DNA of 64,000 bases from ZC4RG20 sp963782445 (GTDB lineage: Bacteria > Pseudomonadota > Gammaproteobacteria > Steroidobacterales > Rariloculaceae): assembly GCA_963782445.1 (NCBI GenBank), contig CAWAJM010000001.1, positions 186,001 through 250,000 on the forward strand, written 5' to 3'. Made by a program: the position numbers and the translations under genes. The notes beneath the pieces were generated by a model. It was not told where the DNA came from. It worked only from the letters and a program-made list of their open reading frames with translations, and searched no databases. This document shows, piece after piece, positions 33,614-42,546 of this stretch; the first letter of the stretch is position 1, and each line of letters opens with the position of its first letter.

Positions 33614-35164
33614 TCAGCGAGCAATCAGGCCAGCCTTGACGTTCCACGGCAGCAGCGCCTCGAAGTCTTCGAGGGCGTGGGCCGTCGGCAGCTTCGTGTA
33701 GACATGAGTCAGATAGGCGTGCGGTTCGATCCCGTTCGCCTTGGCGGTCTCGACCAACGAGTAGAGGTTCGCGCTCGCCGCCGCGCCGCTCGGCGTGTCG
33801 CTGAACATCCATGCCTTGCGTCCGACCACGAACGGGCGAATCGCATTTTCACAGCGATTGTTGTCCAGCGGCACCTCGGGGTGATCGAGGAACACCGTAA
33901 GCTTCGGCCACTGACCGAGCCCGTAGTGGATGGCCTTGCCGAGCGCGCTCTGCGGCAGCACCTGGCCAGCCATCTCGTTCAGCCAGCCGTAGAGCTGCTC
34001 GACGATCGGCGTGCTCTCTCGGCGCCGGGTATCGAGGATCGCTACAGCGTCGGCGCTGCGATCACGCAGCGGCCGTTCGATTCGATACAGTCGGCCGATG
34101 TAATCGAGCGCCGTGCGAGCGGAGCTCTCCCCGTTCGCCGCTTTGCGCGCGTCTTCGAGCTTTCTCCGTAGATGGGCGAAGCATCCAGCGTGGAGCATGC
34201 CGCTGGCGCTGGCCGTCGCAGCATAGGCTTCATAGCCGTCGGTCAGCAGGATACCCTCGTACCCGGCCAACAGCCGCTTCGGCACTTGCCCTCCACGGGA
34301 GGGATCGTAGTCGAAGAGCACGATCCGGCGGCCGGGCGGGCCTGCGCATCGCACCCACATCCAGTGATCGGCGGTCGGCGCCTTGGCGCTTCTCAGTACT
34401 TGGACGCGGGTCTCATCCATATGGATCAGCGGCGCCTCAAGCAGCAGATCGCCCAGCAGGTTCACGATCGGCAACACATAGGTGCCGCCGAGCTTGATCA
34501 TCCAGCTCGCCATGGTCGCCCGCGCAAGCTCGATGCCGAGTCGGCCGAACTGGCGCTCCTGCCGGTGCAGGGGCAAGCCATCCACGTACTTCGCAGTGGT
34601 GATATGGGCCAGCAGCTCCGGGCTCGCCTTGCTCTTCGGCAGCAGCTGCGCCGGAGCAGGCGCGATCTTCACGCCTTCCCTGCAGCAGGGACAGGCGTAC
34701 TTCGGGCGTACGTGGCGGATCACGCGCAGCTGCGCCGGCACGTAGTCGAGCTGCTCGGCCGTCTCCTCGCCGATACGTTCGAGCGTTGTGCCATCGTGCG
34801 GGCACACCTTCTCCGCCTCCGGCAGATCGTGCACGACCTCGATGCGCGGAAGCTCGGCGGGGATCGCCTTGCGGCCGCGTCTTTTGCGCGCGTGCTCGGG
34901 GATCTGGACCGTCTCCGGGGCCGTCTCGGCGAGCGGCGCAAGCGCCTCAGCCTCGTTGAACAGCAACTTCGCTTGGTCGGGCGAGATGTCCTCGGCCGGG
35001 CGCTTCTCTGAGGAGCGACCGAACAGCTGCTGCTTCAGCCAGCGGTTCTCTTCCTCGAGCAGCGCGATCCGCTCGTTGCGCGCCCGCTCGATCTGTTCCA
35101 GGCGACCGTTGAGTGCCTCGAGCTCACGGCGAGAGTGTTCGAGTTGTTCGGCGAGCGACGACAC
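33614..35164 (-). CDS. tnpC: IS66 transposase TnpC
   Basis: 516 aa, full length. N-terminal leucine-zipper/coiled-coil (residues 1-45), the zinc-finger-like CPHDG and CPCCREG segment (about 120-165), then the DDE domain: IHMDETRVQVL, LLTDGYEAYA and DNNRCENAIRPFVVGRKAWMF carrying the catalytic acids, and the IS66 C-terminal tail. Catalyses cut-and-paste or copy-type transposition of the element. Confidence 0.95.
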   Translation of the reverse strand: MSSLAEQLEHSRRELEALNGRLEQIERARNERIALLEEENRWLKQQLFGRSSEKRPAEDISPDQAKLLFNEAEALAPLAETAPETVQIPEHARKRRGRKAIPAELPRIEVVHDLPEAEKVCPHDGTTLERIGEETAEQLDYVPAQLRVIRHVRPKYACPCCREGVKIAPAPAQLLPKSKASPELLAHITTAKYVDGLPLHRQERQFGRLGIELARATMASWMIKLGGTYVLPIVNLLGDLLLEAPLIHMDETRVQVLRSAKAPTADHWMWVRCAGPPGRRIVLFDYDPSRGGQVPKRLLAGYEGILLTDGYEAYAATASASGMLHAGCFAHLRRKLEDARKAANGESSARTALDYIGRLYRIERPLRDRSADAVAILDTRRRESTPIVEQLYGWLNEMAGQVLPQSALGKAIHYGLGQWPKLTVFLDHPEVPLDNNRCENAIRPFVVGRKAWMFSDTPSGAAASANLYSLVETAKANGIEPHAYLTHVYTKLPTAHALEDFEALLPWNVKAGLIAR

Positions 35165-35198
35165 GCGCGCATTTTACTCGATACCGATGCTTCGCTGT

Positions 35199-35558
35199 TC
35201 AACTTGCGCGCGCAAAATTCAGCGTCTTGTGCGGCTTCATCCGCCACACGTCATAACCGTCGAGCAGCCAGCGCAACTGCTCACCGGTCAGCGTCACCAC
35301 CGTCTCGGTCGAGCGCACCGGCCACGGAAACTTCTCCTGCTCGAGCCGCTTGTACCAGACGATGAATCCCGTCCGATCCCACACCAGCATCTTCAGCTTG
35401 TCGCGGCGCTTGTTGATGAAGATGAAGAGCGCGCCCGAGAACGGGTCCCTCTTCAGCACGCCCTCGACCAACGCGGCCAGGCCGTCCATTTGCTTACGCA
35501 TATCGACAGGCGACCGGTGTAGATACACCCGCTCGATGCTCCGATCAGGCCGAAGCAT
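35199..35558 (-). CDS. tnpB: IS66 accessory protein TnpB (Orf2)
   Basis: 119-aa IS66 Orf2 with the hallmark VYLHRSPVDMRKQMDGLAAL and LFIFINKRRDKLKMLVWDRTGF segments. Needed with TnpA for efficient IS66 transposition; biochemical role unclear. It begins inside the end of tnpA (14-base overlap), so the two are translationally coupled. Confidence 0.95.
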   Translation of the reverse strand: MLRPDRSIERVYLHRSPVDMRKQMDGLAALVEGVLKRDPFSGALFIFINKRRDKLKMLVWDRTGFIVWYKRLEQEKFPWPVRSTETVVTLTGEQLRWLLDGYDVWRMKPHKTLNFARAS

Positions 35559-35892
35559 CGCCTTGCGCTCCCTTCATGAGCGCCGCCAGCCACCGTGGGT
35601 CGGGCCATTCCTCGCACTCGACTTCCCACAAGCCCGCGTAGCGAACCCGGCACACCGCTCCAACCCTTGGAAGCGCCTCGAACCGTACCGGGACGAACTC
35701 GGCCGCGGCCACCGTCACTTCATTGCGACGCGGCACCGCACCGAGCTTCATCAGCTGCGACTTCGCGTGGTATAGCGCGCCGATAGACAGCCGACGCCGT
35801 TTGGCATACGCCTTCAACGTCTCGCCCCGCTCTTCGGCACGCTGGATGTGCTTCAGCCAGTATCGCTGCCGCCCCGTCAATCCTTCCGTCAT
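35545..35892 (-). CDS. tnpA: IS66 accessory protein TnpA (Orf1)
   Basis: 115 aa from ATG 35892 (an in-frame GTG/ATG at 35910 is possible). It has the helix-turn-helix-like N-terminus of IS66 Orf1 (RQRYWLKHIQRAEERGETLKAY, then SIGALYHAKSQL), thought to bind the element's ends. Confidence 0.92.
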   Translation of the reverse strand: MTEGLTGRQRYWLKHIQRAEERGETLKAYAKRRRLSIGALYHAKSQLMKLGAVPRRNEVTVAAAEFVPVRFEALPRVGAVCRVRYAGLWEVECEEWPDPRWLAALMKGAQGDASA

Positions 35893-35973
35893 CGTTTGCT
35901 CCGCACCCAAGACGGCGCAGAGCTTGTCTCACGGCGGGGCAACAGGGAAGAATGTGGTTCGTCGAGCGCTTAC

Positions 35974-35981
35974 ATTGGTCT
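35974..35981. repeat. IS66 target-site duplication, right
   Basis: ATTGGTCT directly after the right terminus (..CGCTTAC), identical to 33541-33548. Confidence 0.95.
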
Positions 35982-36222
35982 GCCGCTATGGGCGCTGAAC
36001 ACCAATTCGCGGAAGTATAGCAACGTTGGCTACCTCTTCATGTTCATGCGGACTGTCTACCTAGTGAACCGGCACGGGAATCCCGGAGACTCCGCGTTGT
36101 GAGTCAAACCACCATGGGCGACTCGAGCGAAGCAAGTGAAACGCTTAAGTCGAACGTTCTACCTACTCTTCTACACCCTCTTTGGCATAGACCCCGAGAG
36201 CCAGCCATTGCCCTCGAAGAAG
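35982..36222. other. Displaced upstream region of the Argonaute operon
   Basis: No gene. Before the insertion this was directly upstream of the SMEK-APAZ gene. On the minus strand a TATACT hexamer (36014-36019) is a possible -10 box, but no good -35 box is visible. A TAG in the APAZ frame lies 4 bases upstream of the duplicated target, so the native protein cannot have started far upstream of the insertion point. Confidence 0.4.
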
Positions 36223-37812
36223 CTAACGAATCTGGAAACAGTTGCATATGCGTTCCGGGATCTCGCTTTGTCGAGGCCCTGCCTGGTAAACGAAGCAAAG
36301 AGTGTCGCCGGCTCTTAAGAAGTCGCCCAATCTGCTGGATAGGACAATTCCCGACTGTGCTGAGAACGTGCCCTGGAACATATTCGCGCCCGCCCCAAGT
36401 TCCCTGTATACGATCTCGCCGAGGGCAGTTTGGTCGATACTTCGGAGGACGCCGGAGCGCTTTGAAACGACCGGGTAAGGTTCAGGAATGGTCAGTGCAC
36501 GGAATGGATTGGTAAAAAGGTCTTCAATTGTGGAAGGCGGCACTCCGTGGGCCCGTAAGATGCCAGCGAAGCCTTCGAGGACTGCACCAGACTGGAAGAG
36601 CTGGAGAGCGATTCTGGACCACTCTTGAGCAGTCTTGTCGAGAAATTCTGCCGCCATAAGCTTGGTGAAGAAGTCGAGAACTATCAGGCGCTGCGCGATG
36701 ATGCCGCGTTCGTCCCATCGATAGTCACCCCCTCCCATGACTCTAATGGCCTCTGAAACCTCGAGTGCATTGCCGATTGTACTTCCATCAGGTTGGGTAT
36801 TCTCAGTCAAGGTGAAGGTGGTGGTGACACCAGCCGGCTCAAGATGTGACGCAATAAGGTCGCCGACCTTTGTCGCTTCATCCTTTGTTTTAAGGAAGGC
36901 GTCGGCGCCCATGCGTACGTCAAGCAGTAGGCGATGCACAGGGAATGATAGCTGCTTGCTTGCAATGCTCGATACGATTAAAGGAATGCTCTCAACAGTG
37001 CCCGTTGCAGACCGCAACTGGTACATGATCCGATCTGCCGGATTTACGTCCCCGTGAGCAACCGTCATCGCGATTCCGCAGGCGAGTAGCGCTCGCACGG
37101 TTTCGTCTCCCGGCAGCGGGAACTTAAACCCTGGTATTGCCGAGAGCTTGTCCCAAGTGCCGCCGGTATGACCCAGGGAACGGGCAACCAGAAAGGGTGA
37201 ACATACGTTTGCGGTGGCGCGCGCCGCGCCAATTAACGCAGGAAGGATGAGGGCCGTCTTTTCTGACAGCGCTCCCGTAGGATAGCGGCGGATGAACCTA
37301 ACGTGTTTTAGTTCTCGACATTGTCGGTAATCGTAAGTAGCACCGGAGTTGGCCATCGCGTCGGTAAGTGCCTTGGTATCCTCAGCACCGAGGCCCTTAG
37401 CGCAGATCAGCATCATGAGGCCAGCGGCCCACCTGTGCGCCTTCTCAACGGCGACGATATCGTGCACGATGTGCTGCAAGGACTCGGGACCGACGGATCG
37501 ACCCTCGCGGACTGCGCTGTAGGCATGTCGCCAAGCGACCGGTACGGAGAGTCCACTATCCGTCGCGTTCGACTCCGATGAAGCTAAGGAGGCTACATCT
37601 TGATTATTCTGACGGAGCGTGTCGAGAAGACGGTATTCCGAATCAGTTCGGTCGCTAAGCAGCGATAAACCGACGACTACGGCGCATTGCTGTTCCGGCT
37701 TGAGGTGACATTGAATGAGACCCTCAACCTGTGCATCCGATAGATGTGAGCCATCGCGCAACCTAGCGAGCGCTTTTCCTAGCGAAAACGAAGGTCGAGG
37801 CGCTTTTGCCAT
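36223..37812 (-). CDS. Thymidine-phosphorylase-like nucleoside phosphorylase
   Basis: 529 aa, longer than DeoA (about 440). Start ATG 37812 has GGGGAG upstream and overlaps the NUDIX gene by 34 bases. Family landmarks: ALTDAMANSG, LGHTGGTWDKLSAIPGF (His215), ADRIMYQLRSATGTVESIP, SSIASKQL, DVRMGADAFLKTKDEA and a C-terminal barrel-sandwich segment. Enzymes of this family cleave (deoxy)nucleosides with phosphate to base plus (deoxy)ribose-1-phosphate. The usual KHSTGG phosphate-binding motif is replaced by RRYPTGALSEK, so substrate or chemistry may differ. It is the last gene of a four-gene operon of nucleotide enzymes; I infer a role in draining deoxynucleoside pools. AT-rich codon use compared with the host. 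Confidence 0.82.
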   Translation of the reverse strand: MAKAPRPSFSLGKALARLRDGSHLSDAQVEGLIQCHLKPEQQCAVVVGLSLLSDRTDSEYRLLDTLRQNNQDVASLASSESNATDSGLSVPVAWRHAYSAVREGRSVGPESLQHIVHDIVAVEKAHRWAAGLMMLICAKGLGAEDTKALTDAMANSGATYDYRQCRELKHVRFIRRYPTGALSEKTALILPALIGAARATANVCSPFLVARSLGHTGGTWDKLSAIPGFKFPLPGDETVRALLACGIAMTVAHGDVNPADRIMYQLRSATGTVESIPLIVSSIASKQLSFPVHRLLLDVRMGADAFLKTKDEATKVGDLIASHLEPAGVTTTFTLTENTQPDGSTIGNALEVSEAIRVMGGGDYRWDERGIIAQRLIVLDFFTKLMAAEFLDKTAQEWSRIALQLFQSGAVLEGFAGILRAHGVPPSTIEDLFTNPFRALTIPEPYPVVSKRSGVLRSIDQTALGEIVYRELGAGANMFQGTFSAQSGIVLSSRLGDFLRAGDTLCFVYQAGPRQSEIPERICNCFQIR

Positions 37813-38213
37813 GGCTCCCCGCCAGCAACCTCATCGCAGAGCTGTCCGACGATATCGACTAGGAAAGGGCGATTGCCCTTCAATCTAATCTGATCTGGCT
37901 CCACGAATGTCACATCTGATAGTTTATGAGGCTCTAGGTTCCGGGCATCGTGTTTGCACGCTTCTCCCACGAAGTAATATCCGTGCCACTTTGATGACTC
38001 CGTAGAAAACTGCTCTTCCTTGAAAAGCTCGACGGAGCGGAGTAGTAGGCCGGTCTCTTCCAACACCTCGCGTTTGGCCGCATGCTCAGGATGCTCGCCC
38101 TCTTCCACTTTTCCGCCCGGCAAGTTCCAAACTGATCCACGATGCCGTCTATGTGAAACGAGGAGAATGCGACCATGTTCGTCGCGAATAAGGACCCTTA
38201 CGAAAATCTTCAT
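37779..38213 (-). CDS. NUDIX hydrolase
   Basis: 144 aa with a complete NUDIX box at about residues 34-56: GGKVEEGEHPEHAAKREVLE followed by ETG. NUDIX enzymes hydrolyse a nucleoside diphosphate linked to another moiety, often (d)NTPs or modified nucleotides. It shares ATGA with the end of the kinase-like gene upstream and overlaps the phosphorylase gene downstream, so it is the third gene of a tightly packed operon. Specific substrate not predictable. Confidence 0.88.
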   Translation of the reverse strand: MKIFVRVLIRDEHGRILLVSHRRHRGSVWNLPGGKVEEGEHPEHAAKREVLEETGLLLRSVELFKEEQFSTESSKWHGYYFVGEACKHDARNLEPHKLSDVTFVEPDQIRLKGNRPFLVDIVGQLCDEVAGGEPWQKRLDLRFR

Positions 38214-38887
38214 GAGTGCTGCTTAGGGAGGACGCGATGGGAAACAAGTGCATCATGGAGCCAGCTAGCGCACTGCATCAGCGAAGAATAGTCGTTTCGG
38301 AAACGCACGTGCGGTATTCCTTTTTCCCTGCAGTACTGCTCGGACGCGGCTAACATCGCGGCCTGGGAAGCGTAAGTATTTGCGACATCCGCAGATTTGT
38401 CTAGCTCTCGCCCGCGCTGACGCAATTGCTCTTTCCAGGCGCTTTCTTCGACTTCGATAAATACAACGCAATCAGCATCAGGGAGATGAAAGTAGTCCAG
38501 GGCGGCGATGGTGCTGAATGGCTCCCAGTACGGATCATCACGACTAATGAGCCACGACATAGCGGGATCATCCATGTATCTGGCGACAAGTTTGTCGTAA
38601 TAGCTGTCTATTAAGCTAACAAAGCCCGGCCGACGTAGTTCTGCTGCTTTATGCAGCATAGGCACTCGTGCGGCCCGAAACCATGTTATGGCCGTGATGT
38701 GTCCACACTTGTCCCTCTCAGATACCGCCTCGGGCCAATCCGCCTCTTCCGGCTCCAGGAAAACTGCAACGTCGGTTCCCTGCGCCTGCACCACCTGCGC
38801 CAACTTTCGAAACAGGGTCGACTTGCCACACGCAGGTAAGCCCATTCCAGCGATTAGGGCGCCCCGTCTTGTCGCTATGTCATGCAT
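38210..38887 (-). CDS. Deoxynucleoside-kinase-like P-loop protein
   Basis: 225 aa. Walker A GLPACGKST at residues 16-24. A DSYYDKLVARYMDDP segment and EVEESAWKEQLRQRGRELDK with the LID-like arginines resemble deoxynucleoside/thymidylate kinases. It follows the dGTPase gene by nine bases and overlaps the NUDIX gene by four. It could phosphorylate a nucleoside released by the upstream dNTPase, or act as a sensor of nucleoside levels; both are inference. Confidence 0.78.
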   Translation of the reverse strand: MHDIATRRGALIAGMGLPACGKSTLFRKLAQVVQAQGTDVAVFLEPEEADWPEAVSERDKCGHITAITWFRAARVPMLHKAAELRRPGFVSLIDSYYDKLVARYMDDPAMSWLISRDDPYWEPFSTIAALDYFHLPDADCVVFIEVEESAWKEQLRQRGRELDKSADVANTYASQAAMLAASEQYCREKGIPHVRFRNDYSSLMQCASWLHDALVSHRVLPKQHS

Positions 38888-38896
38888 GACGCTCTT

Positions 38897-40309
38897 CTAA
38901 GTTCGAGCCCCGACATGTCCAGCGAGCTGGTCGGACACGCGTGCTGCAAACCCGTCCGTCATCCCTGAAACATAGTCTATGACCCGACGCGCGCACTGAT
39001 AGTGCGTCCACTTTTCTCCGGGAGGTTCGTTGCCACGTTGTGGCCGACGATCTCCCAACATCTCCAATAGAGCTTCCCATTTCGGTTCGATCCTAATGCG
39101 GCCTCCTTGATCATAGGCTTCCGCGAAGGACATGCCTGCCTCCATAAATTCGTCCAATAGCCGGCCTATCACGCCATAACTGGCAAGTTCCAAGCTAACC
39201 TTGTCGTTGTATAAAAAGACCTCCGCCTTTGCCTTCGCCTTTGCGTCCAGGACAACGCGAGCGGCGATACGACCGTTCTTGGCGGCAGTGTCCAGCAGGT
39301 CCTCTTTGCAGTTCCCCGCCATAATCTCATCGTACTGTTTGACGAACGCAGAGGTGACTGCTTCTATTGCCTTCCGAAAGATTTTGCCACGCATGCGAGC
39401 GAAAATGATACGGTGAGACCTTTCCGCCTCCGTCGGCTCGAACTGCGAGCGAACGGTCTTCGGCAGCGCGCTAAGCATTAGCGTCGCGACTTCCTTTAAG
39501 GGGAGGATGCCCATTTCAACTGCGTCTTCCAGGTCGAGGAGGCCATAGCAAATGTCGTCTGCGGCTTCAACAAGGAATGACAGGGGATGGCGGCAGTATC
39601 CAGAGCCTTGGCGCAACAAGCCAACAGCTCGAGCTGCGTCCTCTACGATTGCGAATTCGCTTTGGAAGTACCCTCGTTTTGCCGATGGTGCGTTGTCCGC
39701 ATTCGGATATTTAATGTAAGCGGCCAGCGTTGTGTAGGTCAGGTTCAGTCCGCCTGCGAAAGCGTTCTTTTCTAATTTAGAAATGCGTCGGAAGCCTTGT
39801 GCGTTTCCGTCAAAGTCTCGAAGATCCTCGAACTCCTTCTCAGACACCCGTGATTTCAGTTTTGCTGCAACGCGTGATGTGCCGAACCAGTGCCGGAACG
39901 CTTTATCACCAGCGTGACCGAAAGGCGGGTGACCAATGTCGTGTGCCAGGCTGGCCGCCTCGACAACGGCTCCAAAATCGTGGGGAGTAACGCTGGTTGG
40001 TCGAACGTTCACGAATCGTTCATCAGAACAGATTCTAGTGCCGATCTCTGTGCCTAAGGTTCTGCCGACTCTCGAGACCTCCAAGCTGTGCGTCAGGCGA
40101 TTGTGAACATGGTCATTTACGGCGAGTGGAAAAACTTGCGTTTTGCGCGCGAGCCGACGAAACGACGGGCAGAACGTAAGTCGATCTACATCAGAGTAGA
40201 ATTCAGTCCGAGCAGAACTTGAGCCCGTAGAGGTAGTGTCTCGGGGTCGTGCTAGCCGGTCCTGGGAGAAGAGCTTGTCCCACTCCATTTTTTGGGGCGG
40301 CGTGACCAT
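38897..40309 (-). CDS. dGTPase-family HD-domain dNTP triphosphohydrolase
   Basis: 470 aa from ATG 40309 (ATG 40288 is an alternative; neither has a strong ribosome-binding site). The HD metal site is complete: RLTHSLEVS (His74), LAHDIGHPPFGHAGD (His123-Asp124, His127, His132) and a distal ADDICYGLLDLEDAVEMG helix. FRRLARKTQVFPL at the front is the usual dGTPase entry motif. The reaction is dNTP to deoxynucleoside plus triphosphate. Stand-alone dGTPases are known anti-phage proteins that deplete dNTPs; here it heads an operon with a kinase-like, a NUDIX and a nucleoside-phosphorylase-like protein. AT-rich relative to flanking genes. Confidence 0.9.
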   Translation of the reverse strand: MVTPPQKMEWDKLFSQDRLARPRDTTSTGSSSARTEFYSDVDRLTFCPSFRRLARKTQVFPLAVNDHVHNRLTHSLEVSRVGRTLGTEIGTRICSDERFVNVRPTSVTPHDFGAVVEAASLAHDIGHPPFGHAGDKAFRHWFGTSRVAAKLKSRVSEKEFEDLRDFDGNAQGFRRISKLEKNAFAGGLNLTYTTLAAYIKYPNADNAPSAKRGYFQSEFAIVEDAARAVGLLRQGSGYCRHPLSFLVEAADDICYGLLDLEDAVEMGILPLKEVATLMLSALPKTVRSQFEPTEAERSHRIIFARMRGKIFRKAIEAVTSAFVKQYDEIMAGNCKEDLLDTAAKNGRIAARVVLDAKAKAKAEVFLYNDKVSLELASYGVIGRLLDEFMEAGMSFAEAYDQGGRIRIEPKWEALLEMLGDRRPQRGNEPPGEKWTHYQCARRVIDYVSGMTDGFAARVSDQLAGHVGART

Positions 40310-40745
40310 TAGATGTTTGGCGCAGCGTCTCTCACTTAGCGGTTCAAGGGGAACTTAGAGGCTACAGTATATGCGATAGCGGGATAGTGCCATGATCCGA
40401 TTCCCAATTTCGACCGTGGTGGCCGTAGCATGTCCTCGGAATTCTGCCCAAAGTCCGTCTGCCGCCGGCTTCAGGCACTCTCGCCGATGTCAAGTCCGGG
40501 GCGCTCATGATTGTCATCTCACACTAATCGCTGCGATGCGAGATTAGATTGCGAGCCTTGGGGCGGGGGCATCTGGAGCTGCGCGCCCGAGGTGGGTCGG
40601 GACGGCCGCGAAAGTACTCCTTCGCGAAGAGAAGGGCCACGTTCGTTGCGCCGGTGTGTCGCGACGACGACCCCTGGGCGGGGGGTGCGGTGGCGAGCGA
40701 TGGTGAGAGGCGGGTGGCGGAAGAAGCCACTTCGCAGAGCACGGC
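40310..40745. other. Promoter region of the nucleotide operon; no gene
   Basis: About 435 bases without a gene. On the minus strand TATACT at 40366-40371 is a fair -10 hexamer for the dGTPase operon; the -35 match is poor. The half nearest 40745 returns to high GC and to the composition of the RecB-like remnant that follows. Confidence 0.45.
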
Positions 40746-41933
40746 GTGCCGGAGTACCTGATCGGCTACGCCGCGCGAGGGCCGAACGGCGCGCTCGAGT
40801 ACACGCCCCTCTGGGCCCGCACGTTCGAGGAAGAGCGCCGCGCGTTCGAACGCTTCATGGACGTCGCGACGGCGACGCGCGAACGCAATCCCGGCGCGCA
40901 CATCTATCATTTCGCGCCCTACGAGCCCGCGGCGCTGAAACGCCTCATGGGGCGCTTCGCGACGCGCGAAGTCGAGCTCGATCGGCTGCTCCGCGGCGGC
41001 GCCTTCGTCGACCTTCATTCTGTCGTGCGGCGGAGCCTCGTCGCGAGCGTCGAGCGCTACTCGATCAAGGATCTGGAGCCGTTCTTCGGCTACGAGCGCG
41101 AGCAGGCCCCGCGCGAAGCGGCCGCGAGCCGGCGGCTCGTGGAGCACGCGCTCGAAGCGGGCGAGCTCGACGACGCGTTCGACGCGCATTGCCGCATCGT
41201 CGAGCACTACAACCGGGAGGACTGCGAGTCTGCGGCGCGTCTTCGCGATTGGCTCGAGGAGCTGCGCGCGGAGGCCGCCGCCGAAGGATACGCGATCCCG
41301 CGCCCGGAGCCCAAGGACGGCGAAGCCTCCGAGAAGATCAGCGAGCTCGATCGTGCGCTTCAAGCGCTGCGGGACGGCTTGCTGCGAGACGTGCCGGCCG
41401 ATCCGGCGGCGCGCTCGGGCGAGGAGCGGGCCCGATTCCTGTTGGCGCACATGATGGAGTTCCATCGGCGGGAAGATAAGGCGAGCGGGTGGGACTACTA
41501 TCGCGTGCGCGCGCTCGAGGAATCGGCGCACGCCGAAGAGCGCAGAGCGATCGTCGGGCTCGAATTCCTCGAGACCGTCGAAGCGAAGGCGGCGCCGCTG
41601 CAGCGCTATCGCTTCCCGGCCCAGGAGCTCGACGCGAGGCGCGGCGACGAGGTCTACGACTCGGAGGGCGCGGAGGGCGCGGAGGACGCGGAGGACGCGG
41701 AGGGCGGAAAGGTCGGAACGGTCGTGGACGTGAGCTACGCCGAGCGCACGATCGACATCAAGAAAACGAAGGCGACCGCGGCAGTGCATCCTTCGACGGT
41801 CCTGCTGCACGGCCACGTCTCCAGCTACAGCGCGAAGGCGAGACGCCGGTCCGGGCGCGAGTCCATGCGCGAGCACGTGCTCGCCGACGGCGGTGAGCCA
41901 CAAGGTCATCGACAACGTGCTCGGAGGCGATGA
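40746..41933 (+). pseudogene. Remnant of a TM0106-type RecB/RNase-H-like nuclease-helicase
   Basis: The 395-codon frame matches only the middle of a large (normally over 1000 aa) nuclease-helicase. It covers an RNase-H-like/YprB segment (HIYHFAPYEPAALKRLMGRF, SIKDLEPFFGYER, IVEHYNREDCESAARL with acidic residues) and the pre-helicase linker (MMEFHRREDKASGWDYY, FLETVEAKAAPLQRYRFP). The RecB-like N-terminus and the entire SF1 helicase core are missing. The end is frameshifted or foreign, Arg-rich sequence after PSTVLLHGHVSS. An acidic repeat (EGAEDAEDAE) sits near residue 310. Confidence 0.75.
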
Positions 41934-42128
41934 AGGAGGCCGAGGCGCGTGGCCGAGGCAGAGCCGCCGAAGTACCCCCCGCAGGGGCGAGGTGAGGCAC
42001 GAGAACCCGACGAAGCTGCGAGAAACGGCGATAGGCGATCGACGCCAGAGGAGGCAATCTCGATGAAAACCTCGAGCCAATCGACCACCTGTGCAAGCTG
42101 AGCCGCTGTCGTGCGCTACAATCCCGCG

Positions 42129-42341
42129 ATGCAGAACGAATACACGGCCGTGGTGCTCCAGGACGGGAGCTCGTGGATCGGTTGGGTCGAGGAGATCCTC
42201 GGAGTCAACTGCCAGGGCGCATCGCGCGAGGAGCTAGTGGAGAATCTCCACTCCGCCTTGCGGGAGATGCTGGCCATGAATCGCAAAGAAGCGCGAAAGG
42301 CGGCCGGCGCCGGCTTCGAGGAAGTCCGGATCTCGGCGTGA
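42129..42341 (+). CDS. HicB-like antitoxin
   Basis: 70 aa from ATG 42129. HicB-type sequence: EYTAVVLQDGSSWIGWVEEI, NCQGASREELVENLHSAL, REMLAMN. Followed directly by a HicA-type gene (GTG overlapping its TGA) that carries a premature stop. A second, near-identical copy of this antitoxin's last 57 codons is fused to a MazF N-terminus at 45555-45911. Confidence 0.82.
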   Translation: MQNEYTAVVLQDGSSWIGWVEEILGVNCQGASREELVENLHSALREMLAMNRKEARKAAGAGFEEVRISA

Positions 42342-42500
42342 AGCGCCGGGAGCTCCTGGCGCATCTCCGGGAGCAAGGCTGCGAGCTGCTTCGCGAGGGC
42401 GCGAAGCACTCGTGATGGGTGAATACCGAGACGCGGGCGCGGTTCGCCGTGCCGCGGCATGCTGAGATAAGCGACGTCCTTTGCCGTTTACTCGACCGAG
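42338..42500 (+). pseudogene. HicA-type toxin with premature TGA
   Basis: GTG 42338 gives KRRELLAHLREQGCELLREG and AKHS, then TGA at 42413-42415 where homologues have tryptophan (TGG). The frame continues correctly after it (WVNTETRARFAVPRH, then EISDVLCR). The end of the gene after about 42480 has also diverged. A 25-residue peptide is the only likely product, so the toxin is inactive. Confidence 0.82.
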
Positions 42501-42546
42501 CTTCGGCCCTTTCTCCGAACCGCAAACAGGGCCAGAATACGCCCGC

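Larger units (their letters stand above)
33549..35973 (-). mobile_element. Complete IS66-family insertion sequence
   Basis: 2425-bp element bounded by inverted ends that begin GTAAGCGCTCG on both sides (11 identical bases, then imperfect), with the standard IS66 gene order tnpA-tnpB-tnpC on the minus strand and an exact 8-bp target duplication. All three genes are open, so it is likely a recent, potentially active insertion. It landed in the leader or first codons of the SMEK-APAZ/Argonaute operon and separates that operon from its original upstream DNA, which now lies from 35974 on. Confidence 0.95.

Noticed and set aside
33541..35981. Reading IS66 and the Argonaute operon as one functional transposon
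   Set aside because: IS66 has its own exact ends and target duplication; the Argonaute genes lie outside the element.
40524..42080. A 518-codon minus-strand frame over the RecB-like remnant
   Set aside because: The plus strand carries recognisable nuclease-family sequence; the minus product has none.
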